Below are positions 19,801 to 27,660 of a DNA stretch of 64,000 nt, one piece after another. The DNA lies in contig NZ_FSQW01000001.1 in the NCBI RefSeq assembly GCF_900128895.1, forward strand, positions 1,426,001 through 1,490,000, read 5' to 3'. Each line of letters begins with the position of its first letter. The stretch's first letter is position 1. The notes beneath the pieces are model-generated. The model had not been told where the DNA came from. It saw only the letters and a list, made by a program, of their open reading frames with translations, and made no database searches. The position numbers and the translations under genes were made by a program. The stretch is from Parasphingorhabdus marina DSM 22363. Its GTDB lineage: Bacteria; Pseudomonadota; Alphaproteobacteria; Sphingomonadales; Sphingomonadaceae.

Positions 19801-19976
19801 CTTTCCGCGATCTTGGTCCGCTTGACAGAATGTCCCTCACATTTGAAGTTAGCGATATTCTGGATGGAGGAAGTCGTTTCACTGTCAATGAAACCTATGG
19901 CCGGGCGGGTATACTCACCGACGGTGCCAGCTTCAATGGCAGGTCATTCCGTTTCGGTGTCAGGGCGCGTTTCTAA
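16845..19976 (+). CDS. TonB-dependent outer-membrane receptor (large, Caulobacter/Xanthomonas type)
   Basis: 1043 residues. Signal peptide to about residue 30 (SALCAPLHAQ). A TonB-box-like ETIIVVEG comes next, followed by the plug domain (DNNLGEALSRIPGISF, then FISIRGLDAEFNTVLNNG, then GGVVDIRTRGAL). A 22-strand barrel fills the rest and ends RSFRFGVRARF with the expected terminal aromatic. It imports a scarce nutrient with energy from TonB/ExbBD. The IRGLDAEFN plug variety is often linked to carbohydrate or oligomer uptake rather than siderophores, but no catabolic sugar genes adjoin. The ATG at 16845 is supported by AGAGGGGGGTCAG. The LysR gene downstream is a candidate regulator. The extracellular loops are rich in Asp and Glu. 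Confidence 0.93.
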   Translation: MTNLQKFLRRSTWLTTISLSALCAPLHAQDQTSTQSENPSQAGSEIDPATGETIIVVEGTRASIANSIDAKRSADQIVDVLSADDADRFPDNNLGEALSRIPGISFIRDEDSGDGEFISIRGLDAEFNTVLNNGIRVGSSNTFRRTPLDVATGDGVSSIYVTKAPLPEDASEGIGGVVDIRTRGALERSESFSLRAQLREDTFAADTGFRLSGGFTKHLTDNLGINVSASFRRRFISTFRFDPTGGLNLLNPLTFDGPNGPIVIDDEDQIALVPEDFIGIENFGLEEVGNRFLDVRDQTFNISGTIDWELSDTTKLTFGGSYNRRNRQETDSRLNFDSDDDDFVNGVLTFDDPEIEIDAILDDTIETQQSYFLRGETKTDDWQFNYIVGYSRAAEDSADLGLDFKQDLTDINGDDDLDVTFAPFNAIGFGTFPTANPQNPAVFATVLDPLNCVDEDGDPCYAVDDFDDEFVDETINKVYSGRLDVTRFFDGSVLEYLKAGVVYERSETRNLDVDIAFDEEDLNGITDAGEDGTIGDFGVFTGDVRSFSPIGNPFASVGFNGIPLANRDGLLAIRNALRAGFDPSSTLLPANEIQVIRADEDYYTGYIQAKLNFDDKFTIVGGVRLEEYRGNFATNTSTGADLLFNPDPNGGGATADDEDLLDGATEDFLIADVPLAPSRTSNFEVLPRIVATYNFNDRARLRGAFTTSISRPNFELLAAGLDTEIEIELNDGVDPAAATLADVAAFDATFEAGNPNLRNAYSYNFDLSFEYYFDRQNAISVAGFYKRIDDFIFSSGAVNFFGDDIGIGILDGAGDATQQILDGVQFGPAGQARIDQFGGLEALLGSGVADVNLITPINGDTAEVYGIEFGILHTFTYLPGFLSNMGFIGNLTLQETSAPINLGTLPDDNILVLLGEAQAGDEFIEDFDFFNSPSIVGNAALFYEDRNVEATLSYRYSGTQFESLRPFGLSQYQQGRGFLDFDFEYTFRDLGPLDRMSLTFEVSDILDGGSRFTVNETYGRAGILTDGASFNGRSFRFGVRARF

Positions 19977-20160
19977 CACGCTCTGGGCCTTCCGCCAGGC
20001 AAGTACATGAACGACTTTGTTCGGTCATCACAAGCGATGGGGCATAATCACTATTTGTCGCTTGTGTCGGCAGCTCAATCGGGCTTTCATGCTTGCTCTG
20101 GCGGTCAGGCGGCAAGACCGTTGATTGGTTGATGCAACGAAAGATGATTGGAAGGCATTT

Positions 20161-21057
20161 GTGGAACTGAAATGGCTGGAAGATTTCATTGCGGTTGCGA
20201 ACAGACAGCATTTTGCCCGTGCCGCTTCTGACCGGTATATTACGCAATCCGCAATCAGTCGCCGGATTCAGGCACTGGAATCCTGGGTCGGAACCTCACT
20301 GCTGGACCGTTCACAAAATCCTGTTCAGTTGACTCCGGCGGGTGAGGAATACCTCAATATCGCCAAAGATCTGGTTGAGCGGTCTTACGAGGGTCGGGCG
20401 ACCATCAGCAGATTTTCACGCATTGACAAATCCAGTATAACAATTGGGTGCTTGCATACGCTGACCTTGAATTATCTTCCGGAACTTCTGAGTTCGCTAT
20501 ATGGGAGCATTGGCAAATTTTCTTTGCACGTGATCGCGGAAGTTCCTTCGATTGAAGAACATATTTCCGGCCTTCAGAACCGGAGCTACGATTTCTTCAT
20601 TTGCTATGCGCATGATTCAGTTTCGATCAACCTGGACTCCAGATATTATCCCCATATCGACATCGATCAGCACTGGATCCGGCCCTATCAGGGTCTGACA
20701 ACCGAGCCGATAGATCTGTCCCGGGGAACAGAAGCCATTGACTATCTCGAATATGCTTCAACCACTTATATGACGCGCGTGATTTCCCAACTGCTGGCCC
20801 GGGCACCGTTTCGCAAAAGACTGAGTACCATGTATCGTTCGTCTCTGGCAGAAAGCCTCCTGAGCGCGACCAGCGAAGGGATCGGTATTTCGTGGTTGCC
20901 GGATACAATTTTCAAAGATCGGCCTGAAGATGCAGGTGTCAGACTGGTGACCGAGGAGTGGAACATTCCTTTAAATGTCCGTGTGTATCGCCTCGGTGCC
21001 AAAATGAGGCCCCTGGCAGCGAAAATCTGGGAGCAATTGGAAAACCATCGCATTTAG
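20161..21057 (+). CDS. LysR-family transcriptional regulator
   Basis: 298 residues. The N-terminal winged-helix block is typical: MELKWLEDFIAVANRQHFARAA, then QSAISRRIQALE and LTPAGEEYL. A type-2 periplasmic-binding-protein-like effector domain follows to the end. I choose the GTG at 20161 because it gives the standard LysR N-terminus and follows GGAAGG; TTG codons at 20125/20128 would add about 12 residues. It lies downstream of the TonB receptor and upstream of the phosphatase, all in one direction. It may control one of them, but LysR proteins often regulate divergent genes and none is adjacent here. Effector unknown. Confidence 0.9.
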   Translation: MELKWLEDFIAVANRQHFARAASDRYITQSAISRRIQALESWVGTSLLDRSQNPVQLTPAGEEYLNIAKDLVERSYEGRATISRFSRIDKSSITIGCLHTLTLNYLPELLSSLYGSIGKFSLHVIAEVPSIEEHISGLQNRSYDFFICYAHDSVSINLDSRYYPHIDIDQHWIRPYQGLTTEPIDLSRGTEAIDYLEYASTTYMTRVISQLLARAPFRKRLSTMYRSSLAESLLSATSEGIGISWLPDTIFKDRPEDAGVRLVTEEWNIPLNVRVYRLGAKMRPLAAKIWEQLENHRI

Positions 21058-21127
21058 ATGAGTCCCATGCCGGACCGCCGCCAACAGATCTTGTCGATGC
21101 GATAATTGCAAGAAGGAAAGACGCGTG

Positions 21128-22219
21128 ATGATCAAAACAACAGATTCACCACTCCCGCAAAGATGTTTGTTCTCCTTCATCTCTATCATCCTCCTTTTCG
21201 TATGGGGCACCACAATGCTGTCGGCTTCTGTTTCGGAGCCCGCGGAAGAGGTCGACCGATTGCCGAAGATCGTCGCCCTGGGCGACATGCATGGAGATTA
21301 TGTCCCATATGAAGCCCTCATGCGCGATGCGGGGTTGATTGACGGCGATGGCAACTGGTCTGGTGACGATACCATCTTTGTTCAGACCGGCGATATTCCC
21401 GACCGGGGTCCGGACACGCGGAAGATCATCGAGAGTTTGCAAAAGCTGGAAAAACAGGCGCCGCTATCTGGTGGCAAGGTGATTCCGATGGTCGGCAATC
21501 ACGAGGCGATGAACGTTTATCGCGATCTGCGCTATGTGCATCCGGGAGAGTTTACAGCCTTCGCCTCCGAAGATTCGGAGAAATTGAGGGCAGACTATTT
21601 TGCGGCGAAACGTGAGGCGATCGAAGCGGCTTTTCGTGACCAGCAACCGGACATGACGTCTGACGAAATCAAGGAGAAATGGCTGGAAAACATGCCGCCG
21701 GGCAAGCTCGAGCATGCCATCCACTGGAGCCCGTCCGGCTATATTGGCAAATGGGTTGCCCGGAATCGTGTGGTCTACAAAATTGGTGGCTACCTGTTCG
21801 CACATGGTGGCTATAGCAGGGAATATAGCCGCTTCACCCTGGATGAAATGAATACCGCCGCATCTGAAGCGCTGCGCACCCAGGATCGCTCGCGCGAATC
21901 CATATTGAGAGACACCCTGGGGCCGCTCTGGTACAGAGGCAATGTCCGGGGACGCCCTGATACAAAGGACTTCAACGCCAGCCACGAGATTGCACAGGTG
22001 TTGAAGACCTATGATGCAACACATATCATTGTTGGTCACACGCGCAATGAGAAAGGCATCCGGGTCAGTCGGGGTGGCAGATTAATCCAGATCGACACTG
22101 GTGCATCAGCTGTCTATGGCGGTGTACCCTCTTATTTGCGCATCGAAAACGGCGAGTTTTTCGCTCATACGCTGAGCGATGTGACAAGGCTTAACATCGC
22201 AGAAGTCAAAATACGGTGA
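21128..22219 (+). CDS. Calcineurin-like metallophosphoesterase, exported (Shelph-like)
   Basis: 363 residues. A hydrophobic segment at 13-35 (CLFSFISIILLFVWGTTM) acts as signal or anchor. The PPP-type metal site is complete: GDMHGD (D53, H55), QTGDIPDRG (D89, D92, R93), GNHE (N124, H125) and GHTR near residue 305. This is the layout of bacterial Shewanella-like Ser/Thr phosphatases, expected in the periplasm. The start is the ATG at 21128 after GAAGGAAAG; a GTG precedes it directly. The last 114 bases overlap the converging cyclic-nucleotide-binding frame. Substrate unknown; a phosphoprotein or small phosphoester is likely. Confidence 0.9.
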   Translation: MIKTTDSPLPQRCLFSFISIILLFVWGTTMLSASVSEPAEEVDRLPKIVALGDMHGDYVPYEALMRDAGLIDGDGNWSGDDTIFVQTGDIPDRGPDTRKIIESLQKLEKQAPLSGGKVIPMVGNHEAMNVYRDLRYVHPGEFTAFASEDSEKLRADYFAAKREAIEAAFRDQQPDMTSDEIKEKWLENMPPGKLEHAIHWSPSGYIGKWVARNRVVYKIGGYLFAHGGYSREYSRFTLDEMNTAASEALRTQDRSRESILRDTLGPLWYRGNVRGRPDTKDFNASHEIAQVLKTYDATHIIVGHTRNEKGIRVSRGGRLIQIDTGASAVYGGVPSYLRIENGEFFAHTLSDVTRLNIAEVKIR

Positions 22220-22702
22220 CTGGCTTTTGAAATCCATCGCTGGACCATCATGACTGACCCCGTCACTGGCGGCCATTCCTGTGGTGGTTCGCAGCCGGTC
22301 AGACAGAAATGTCGCCAGTGCCTTGTAAAACCGGCCGGCAAAAGCCGGGTGGCGCCCTAGCTCTTTCTCCAGCTCAGCACGCGGAACAGCGAGCAGGCGG
22401 GAGGGTTCAGTGGCCACGACACTGGCTTCCGGCGGGCGTTTCTCAACGAATGACATTTCGCCAGCGACATCGCCAATGCCCGGTGATGCCACGCTGGTTC
22501 CATTGGCCAAATGAACCTCGGCGCTGCCACTGGTCAGGAAATAGAGCGCCGGGACTTCAGCGCCCGCTTCGATGATGATATCTCCGGCTTCGAACAGCTT
22601 GATCTCTCCGGCCCTGGCCAGGAACAGCACATCTTCTTCGGTCAGATCACCCACTGTTTTCTGGCAAACCTTCCATTTCGGTAACAAAGTCAGTCGCGGC
22701 AA
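22106..22702 (-). CDS. Cyclic-nucleotide-binding-domain protein, probably a decayed or truncated gene
   Basis: 198 residues with one cNMP-binding beta-barrel (LFEAGDIIIEAGAEVPALYF, then VAGEMSFVEKRPPEASVVA). The Arg that contacts the cyclic phosphate is absent (PPEAS), so cAMP binding is doubtful. The start is unsettled: 22702 is a TTG with no ribosome site, the frame stays open upstream to a TGA near 22776, and a GTG (MGDLTEEDV) is another option. Its last 38 residues are antisense to the phosphatase C-terminus and probably result from readthrough after loss of the native end. No HTH is visible. It stands next to an M24 pseudogene, which supports decay of this patch. Confidence 0.55.
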   Translation of the reverse strand: MPRLTLLPKWKVCQKTVGDLTEEDVLFLARAGEIKLFEAGDIIIEAGAEVPALYFLTSGSAEVHLANGTSVASPGIGDVAGEMSFVEKRPPEASVVATEPSRLLAVPRAELEKELGRHPAFAGRFYKALATFLSDRLRTTTGMAASDGVSHDGPAMDFKSQSPYFDFCDVKPCHIAQRMSEKLAVFDAQIRGYTAIDS

Positions 22703-22789
22703 TATTGGCCAGGAAGGGTTACTTAAAGGCCGGTCGACTTCATTGCCTGGATGCTCCGGCCGGATAAGCGTTCGGAATTGTCATGCGGA

Positions 22790-23471
22790 TGACTCTCGCC
22801 CGACCACTATTTTTTGGTCTACACGGTGATGTATCTCACACTGGTGTCATGTATCGCTTCCGCACCATCAGGGGGCAATCCACGCTGATGATCATCCCGG
22901 CCTCGAGAATGATATCCAGAGACCCGCCATCGATGTCAGATTGTGGCTGGTCTGTATGCGCTAGTCCAACGGAATGGGGGCCAAATGGCACCGCGAAATC
23001 GCCCAATTTGGACAATATGCACTGACCAATGGAAGGGATCTCCGAAAATCTCATACCTGACCGCATTTGCCGGCCCAATTCTTCAATCGTATCGGAGATA
23101 GCAGTTACAGCACTTCTTGTTCTCTGTGGAGGCTCGCCGATGAATACTGTCCGGCCGAAATCGCCGTGATATCCGGCAAAGTGACTAACGCAATCGATGA
23201 GGACTGAAGTCCCATCCCGTAACTCGCCATCAACGCTCTCGTTAATGACGCCGTCTACAACCATGAATTTAGGAACATTGCCCTCTGTTGCCACTTGTTC
23301 GAAGAAATGCTCTCTCACCGATTTAATGGAGCCTAATGTAACGCAGCGTCACATTGCATCCCTTCGCTCCAGGGCGACGGAGGCGCTTATGCCAATGCTA
23401 TTGAAGTCTATGGATTGGCGAAGAGTAATTGAGATTTCATGCTCCACCGCTTTGAAATACAGAAAACTGCT
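22790..23471 (-). pseudogene. Remnant of an M24-family metallopeptidase (Xaa-Pro/methionine aminopeptidase fold)
   Basis: On the minus strand the frame reads KAVEHEISITLRQSID, then an in-frame TGA (23349-23351), then SVREHFFEQVATEGNVPKF. After that come M24 metal-ligand segments: Asp in SVLIDCVSHFAGY, Asp in HGDFGRT, and His in FGPHSVGLAHTDQ. After ISVDCPL the frame meets a stop (near 22836), while a neighbouring frame continues with a family-like tail (AIHDTSVRYIT), pointing to a frameshift. The N-terminal half is absent; similarity stops where a dispersed hairpin begins (23474-23497). The translatable piece with an internal GTG start is 22836-23318, but the product would lack parts of the metal site. 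A dead gene in my reading. Confidence 0.72.
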
Positions 23472-23473
23472 AG

Positions 23474-23497
23474 TGTTCGCTTTCGGGATTGAGCGGG
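23474..23497. repeat. Dispersed hairpin family, degenerate copy
   Basis: GTTCGCT (23474-23480) pairs, with G-T wobbles, with AGCGGGC (23491-23497). The loop TTCGGGATTG matches other copies, and ATTGCA follows as in the copies at 45164 and 47183. It abuts the truncated end of the M24 pseudogene. Confidence 0.55.
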
Positions 23498-23558
23498 CAT
23501 TGCAACCGGAGCGAAAAGTTTGACTATGTCAAATTGGCCAAACGGTGCGAGCATCGGC

Positions 23559-23753
23559 TCAATGCCCAGTCAGCCGAACCTCCTGGCGATAGATGATATC
23601 CCATCCCCCACCTTGCTTGATCGCCAGCTGCACAAGTGATTTCGTCCGGGCATCAACCACACAGCGATATGCCGAGCTCATGTCCGCTCCAAAATTGTTT
23701 TGAGCCTCAAATTCCCCGATGACAACAACCTCTCCGGCATCAGGATATTTCAA
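23559..23753 (-). pseudogene. Short unassigned frame, probably the 3' remnant of a lost gene
   Basis: 64 residues from a TTG that directly follows an in-frame stop. Residues such as VVVIGEFEAQNNFGADMSS and YRCVVDARTKSLVQL look like real protein (beta-strand alternation, conserved-looking GEFEA), but there is no ribosome site. It lies in the decayed patch between two hairpin copies. It could be the tail of a longer protein whose upstream part was deleted. I do not recognise a family. Confidence 0.35.
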
Positions 23754-24278
23754 TTATTCCCATTTCCGGGCCGTATCAAAAAGAACTCTTGGATTTCATC
23801 CTGGCTTTCGTGGCTCGATCACGTGAGGACATAATAGCTGCCTTACCCGGACCAGGGACATAGCTAAGATGAAACCAACAAATCCAAGACACAGAAAACC
23901 GCGCACCACGCGGCCGCCTTCAAGTGACTTGGAAATAGTTCAATTTCAAGGGAATGCGTGGTGACGGTTGCAGTTTTCAGCGAACCTGTCTCTTTGGCCA
24001 TTTTCCCTGTTCCACGGGAATTTCCAGGGAAATCCTGTAATTTTGGGCTGAATCTGTGGAATCTAGTCGCCTGAAGTCTTGTGTTTCTGGGAGTTTCAAT
24101 AACGAATTCCCTAAAGAACAGAACAGGGAAATCTCCGATCAAATCTGGGAATAAATCCGTTTTGCAGGGAAGGGTGGCAGTGTCCGTTACATCCCGAAAG
24201 CGGACGCTTCTGCATAAAGCTATACCCTGCGCCATTTTGGAAGCAGACCTATACAGCGATGACTGATGACATCCGCTA
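23754..24278. other. Gene-poor stretch with a cluster of CAGGGAA-type motifs
   Basis: About 525 bases without a credible gene. Between 24003 and 24171 the heptamer TTCCCTG/CAGGGAA occurs several times in both orientations (24003-24009, 24025-24031, 24124-24130, 24165-24171). Near matches lie at 24107-24112 (TTCCCT) and about 24144 (CTGGGAA). It then holds a hairpin-family copy (24182-24205). The motif cluster may be a remnant of a mobile-element border or a protein-binding array; no integrase or tRNA is beside it. Confidence 0.4.
24182..24205. repeat. Dispersed hairpin family copy
   Basis: GTCCG (24182-24186) and CGGAC (24201-24205) form the stem. The right arm ACATCCCGAAAGCGGAC is nearly identical to the copy at 31496-31519. 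Confidence 0.6.
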
Positions 24279-24310
24279 TTGTCATTTCAAAAAATGTAAC
24301 ATAGTTACAT
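24279..24310 (+). promoter_or_regulatory. Promoter with overlapping palindromic operator of the TonB/ABC locus
   Basis: TTGTCA (24279-24284) with a 17-bp spacer to TAGTTA (24302-24307) gives a reasonable promoter. The perfect palindrome ATGTAAC-ATA-GTTACAT (24294-24310) covers the -10 element, where a bound repressor would block RNA polymerase. The first ATG follows only 4 bases later, with no ribosome site, so the transcript may be leaderless. The genes behind it (His-rich protein, TonB receptor, ABC exporter) suggest a metal-responsive repressor such as a Zur/Fur-type or CopY-like protein, but the site matches none exactly. Confidence 0.5.
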
Positions 24311-24314
24311 AGCC

Positions 24315-24620
24315 ATGGGATTATCCTTGAGGGTCTATCGGCGCAAACTTCCGGCGGTTTTTTTGCTGCCTGTGCTATTGTGCGTTTTCATGCTCGGCCA
24401 GTTGATTACGGCCGGCCATGAGCATCATGATCATGATGCAACTTCTGCGACCGAATGCGTCATGTGCGCGCAGGCATCCTCGAATGACGATCTTGATGTT
24501 CCTGATTCCCTGGACATAGCGACTGTTGAATTTTCAGGCTTCCTGCATTCGGAAGCCAAGAACTGGCAATATTTTGCAGCAACGGTCGAGATAAAGGCTC
24601 GCGCGCCTCCAAATTCCTGA
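24315..24620 (+). CDS. Small exported His/Cys-rich protein (DUF2946-like)
   Basis: 101 residues. A basic start and hydrophobic core (LPAVFLLPVLLCVFMLGQ) form a signal peptide. It is followed by GHEHHDHD and ECVMC, a likely metal-binding patch. Proteins of this layout (hydrophobic N-terminus, HxHH cluster, CxxC) are often found before metal-linked TonB receptors. No Shine-Dalgarno precedes the ATG; the putative transcription start is about 1-2 bases upstream. It is the first gene of the locus leading to the receptor and ABC genes. A copper or zinc role is inferred from residues and context only. Confidence 0.7.
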   Translation: MGLSLRVYRRKLPAVFLLPVLLCVFMLGQLITAGHEHHDHDATSATECVMCAQASSNDDLDVPDSLDIATVEFSGFLHSEAKNWQYFAATVEIKARAPPNS

Positions 24621-24741
24621 AGTCAATTTGCGGGATGACCAAGGCATTTTGCCGAAGGGCTATCTGCGCTGAAATTTCCAAAGACAAATTGGCATCGCCG
24701 GTCCTCATCCGGCGCACAATCTTCAGTTTTGCAGGGATATA

Positions 24742-26922
24742 ATGAAAAAAAACACTTTGAACGTCGCGCGCTTGCTGCTGAGCAGCGCACCATTTTGCAT
24801 CGCGAACGCAGCCTTCGCACAAACCCAAAACACGGATGATGTCAGTGCGGAGGATTCGTCTGCAATCATCGTCACCGGCGTCCGCCCTGCCTATCGCGGA
24901 AATTTTGACGAACTGGAAATCCCCCAATCTGATCAGGTGCTCGACTCGGAAATATTGCGCGATACCAATGCACTGGATTTGAATGCCGCTTTGGATCTGT
25001 CGGCTTCGGTCGCGCGACAGAATAATTTTGGCGGACTGTGGAACAGCTTCTCTATTCGCGGTTTTTCTGGCGATATCAACCTGCCAAGCAATTTCCTCGT
25101 CAACGGCTTCAATGCGGGTCGGGGATTCGGCGGACCGCGTGATATTTCGGGGATTGAAGCTATTGAAGTTCTCAAAGGTCCACGTTCTGCGGTTTATGGG
25201 CGCGGCGAGCCTGGCGGCACTATTAACCTGATCACAAAGCGCCCACAGCTTGAGACATCGGGCTATGTGCAATTTCAGGGCGGTTCTTTCGATTTCTATC
25301 GCGGCGACGTGGATTTGCAGACCACCCTCGGCGATAAAATCGGCATCAGAATCGCAGGATTTTATGAAGATGCCGGGAGTTTTCGCGGACCCAAGGAAAC
25401 GCAAAAGCATGGACTCTATCCGTCAGTGCGTTTCGACATAGGGGAGAATTCGATCCTCACCTATGAACTGGAATACACGTCGCAGGAACTGCCGCAGGAT
25501 CGCGGTGTGATTTTTTCCGATCAATTCGGTTTTTCGCCGCGCAGGCTGTTTACAGGTGAGCCCGATGCGTTGATCGACACCGAGGTTCTGGGTCATCAAC
25601 TGGAGTTTCAGCATAATTTCAATGACAATTGGGGCATTCTTGTCGGTGCCGGATATCGGGAAACATCGCTCGTCGGGGATGCGTATGAGAATAATTTTGG
25701 TGGTCGCCAGCCGTATCTTGTCGATGGCCAAGCCATTTCACGCTTTTTCCGGTTCAGAGATTATGAAGCAGAATATCTGGCGCTGCGCGCTGAATTGACT
25801 GGCGAGTTCAACACCGGGGGTATCCGCCACCGCTTGATTGCGGGTGTGGATTATGACGAGTTTGACAACGACCAGGTTGCCAATCGGTTTCGCCAGGCCG
25901 GTATCGGAGGTGCGCCGAGCAGCGCGCTCGATCCGCAAACCTATTTGCTGATCTTTTTGGATAATCCGCAATATGGAGTTTTTCCGCGACCGGACGCAGC
26001 GGCCCAGATCGATCGTCTCGAAACCACCAGTGGTTTTGGTTTCTATATTCAGGACCAGATTGATCTGACAGACAGGCTGCAGATTCGTCTGGGCGGCCGC
26101 TTCGACGATTTCGACCAGGAGCTCATTAACCGTCGCAGCGATCCTGCGGCTGTCAGCGAATCCTCCAACGATGCGTTCTCGCCGCAGGCAGGCATTGTCT
26201 ATCGTGCAACCGACGGGATCAGCCTATACGCTTCTTACGGGGAAGGCATTCGCCAGCTCTCGGGCGCCGATTTTGAAGGAAACTCGTTCGACCCGAACAA
26301 GTCGACTTCCTTCGAGGCCGGTATCAAGCTTGATCTTGGCACGGTATTTCCCGGTGTACAGGGGTCGGCATCCGCGACGTACTTCGATGTCGATCAAAGC
26401 AACATTCTCATCTTTGATCCCCGCCCGGAAGCAGCGGGTGAATTGATCCCCGCCGGCGAGGCGCGCAGCCGCGGACTGGAACTGGATGCCAACGCCAGCT
26501 TCGACAGCGGTCTGCGCATCTGGTTTTCTTACGCCTATACCGATGCGGAATACACCAATAGCGGAACGGATTCCGCCACCTTCACGACATTCAACCCGGG
26601 CGAGCCGCTGATCAACTCGCCAGATCATCAGCTGAGTCTGCAAATATCCCAAAGCTTTGCAGTCGGAGACCTTCCGGCTCAGATTGGCGGAGGCATGCTT
26701 CACGTTGGAGAACGAAACGGCGAAGTGGGCGGTAATTTCGATCTCCCGGATTACACCACATTCCGCCTTTTTGGTCAGATCGAGCCAATCGAAAACTTTG
26801 CGATCCGGGTCGATGTCGAAAATTTGTTCGACGAGACATATTACACGGACTCCTTTGCCAATGTCTGGGTTCAGCCTGGCGCTCCAAGGACCGTGCGTGT
26901 TTCCGGACGGTTTCGTTTCTAG
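24742..26922 (+). CDS. TonB-dependent siderophore/metallophore-type receptor
   Basis: 726 residues. Signal peptide to about residue 27 (CIANAAFAQ). A TonB box SSAIIVTGV is followed by a plug with FSIRGFSGDINLPSNFLVNG, VLKGPRSAVYGRGEPGGTINL and KRP, the hallmarks of siderophore-type receptors. The barrel ends TVRVSGRFRF. The ATG has an AGGG site 7 bases upstream. It sits between the His-rich protein and the ABC genes, 6 bp before the ATPase, so all are probably one operon. It would carry a metal chelate or other small ligand across the outer membrane. No siderophore synthesis genes are in the window, so the ligand is likely foreign or made elsewhere. Confidence 0.92.
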   Translation: MKKNTLNVARLLLSSAPFCIANAAFAQTQNTDDVSAEDSSAIIVTGVRPAYRGNFDELEIPQSDQVLDSEILRDTNALDLNAALDLSASVARQNNFGGLWNSFSIRGFSGDINLPSNFLVNGFNAGRGFGGPRDISGIEAIEVLKGPRSAVYGRGEPGGTINLITKRPQLETSGYVQFQGGSFDFYRGDVDLQTTLGDKIGIRIAGFYEDAGSFRGPKETQKHGLYPSVRFDIGENSILTYELEYTSQELPQDRGVIFSDQFGFSPRRLFTGEPDALIDTEVLGHQLEFQHNFNDNWGILVGAGYRETSLVGDAYENNFGGRQPYLVDGQAISRFFRFRDYEAEYLALRAELTGEFNTGGIRHRLIAGVDYDEFDNDQVANRFRQAGIGGAPSSALDPQTYLLIFLDNPQYGVFPRPDAAAQIDRLETTSGFGFYIQDQIDLTDRLQIRLGGRFDDFDQELINRRSDPAAVSESSNDAFSPQAGIVYRATDGISLYASYGEGIRQLSGADFEGNSFDPNKSTSFEAGIKLDLGTVFPGVQGSASATYFDVDQSNILIFDPRPEAAGELIPAGEARSRGLELDANASFDSGLRIWFSYAYTDAEYTNSGTDSATFTTFNPGEPLINSPDHQLSLQISQSFAVGDLPAQIGGGMLHVGERNGEVGGNFDLPDYTTFRLFGQIEPIENFAIRVDVENLFDETYYTDSFANVWVQPGAPRTVRVSGRFRF

Positions 26923-26928
26923 GAAAGG

Positions 26929-27660
26929 ATGACTGCAAAAATGAATTCTCCTCTCGAAACTCGATCTCTTTCGTTGAAGCGCGAAGGTAATGCCGTGCTC
27001 GACAAAGTTTCATTCACCGTTGCGCAGGGCGAAATTTTTGCCTTGCTCGGCGGCAATGGTGCCGGGAAATCGAGCACCCTGCTTACATTTCTGGGGTTTC
27101 TGGAACCATCCGGCGGCGAGGTACTGGTCAACGGCCAAAGCGTCGCCAGCGATGTCACCGCTGCGCGAAATGCTATAGCCTATTTGCCAGAAGCGACATC
27201 ACTTTACGGGCATATGACCGCCTATGAAAATCTCGACTATTTTCTTGATCTGGCAGGACGATCGGCGGGTGTAGATGAACTGAATGCTGCGTTCGACCGG
27301 GTGGCGCTTCCAATTGAAGCCCGCTCCCGACGCCTCCAATCCTATTCAAAAGGAATGCGACAAAAGACGGCGATTGCGCTGGCTCTTTTGCGCGAGACGC
27401 CGATCTTGCTGCTCGACGAGCCGACTTCCGGCCTTGATCCGGTTGCGATCGATGAATTTCACGATCTGGTCAAAGCCTTGGCGCAGGGCGGGCAAACCAT
27501 CCTGATGGTGACGCATGATGTTTATGGAGCATGCCAGGTTGCAGATCGGGTCGGCCTGCTCCGTCGCGGCAAATTGGTCGGAAGCTTCTCAGCGGAAAAT
27601 GGGCAGCGTATAGACACGGAAACCGTTCATGCTGCCTTTGCCGAGCGAGAAGCGGCATGA
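26929..27660 (+). CDS. ABC transporter ATP-binding protein (ABC-2/NosF-like)
   Basis: 243 residues with a full nucleotide-binding domain: Walker A GGNGAGKS (41-48), signature YSKGMRQK (139-146), Walker B ILLLDEPTSGLDP and switch His in MVTHD (H196). Its two permease genes follow. Such ATPases drive ABC-2 transporters of the NosFY kind, usually export or copper-enzyme maturation. The ATG at 26929 has AGGA 4 bases upstream; an ATG at 26941 is possible. The stop overlaps the next start (ATGA, 27657-27660). Cytoplasmic face of the inner membrane. Confidence 0.95.
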   Translation: MTAKMNSPLETRSLSLKREGNAVLDKVSFTVAQGEIFALLGGNGAGKSSTLLTFLGFLEPSGGEVLVNGQSVASDVTAARNAIAYLPEATSLYGHMTAYENLDYFLDLAGRSAGVDELNAAFDRVALPIEARSRRLQSYSKGMRQKTAIALALLRETPILLLDEPTSGLDPVAIDEFHDLVKALAQGGQTILMVTHDVYGACQVADRVGLLRRGKLVGSFSAENGQRIDTETVHAAFAEREAA

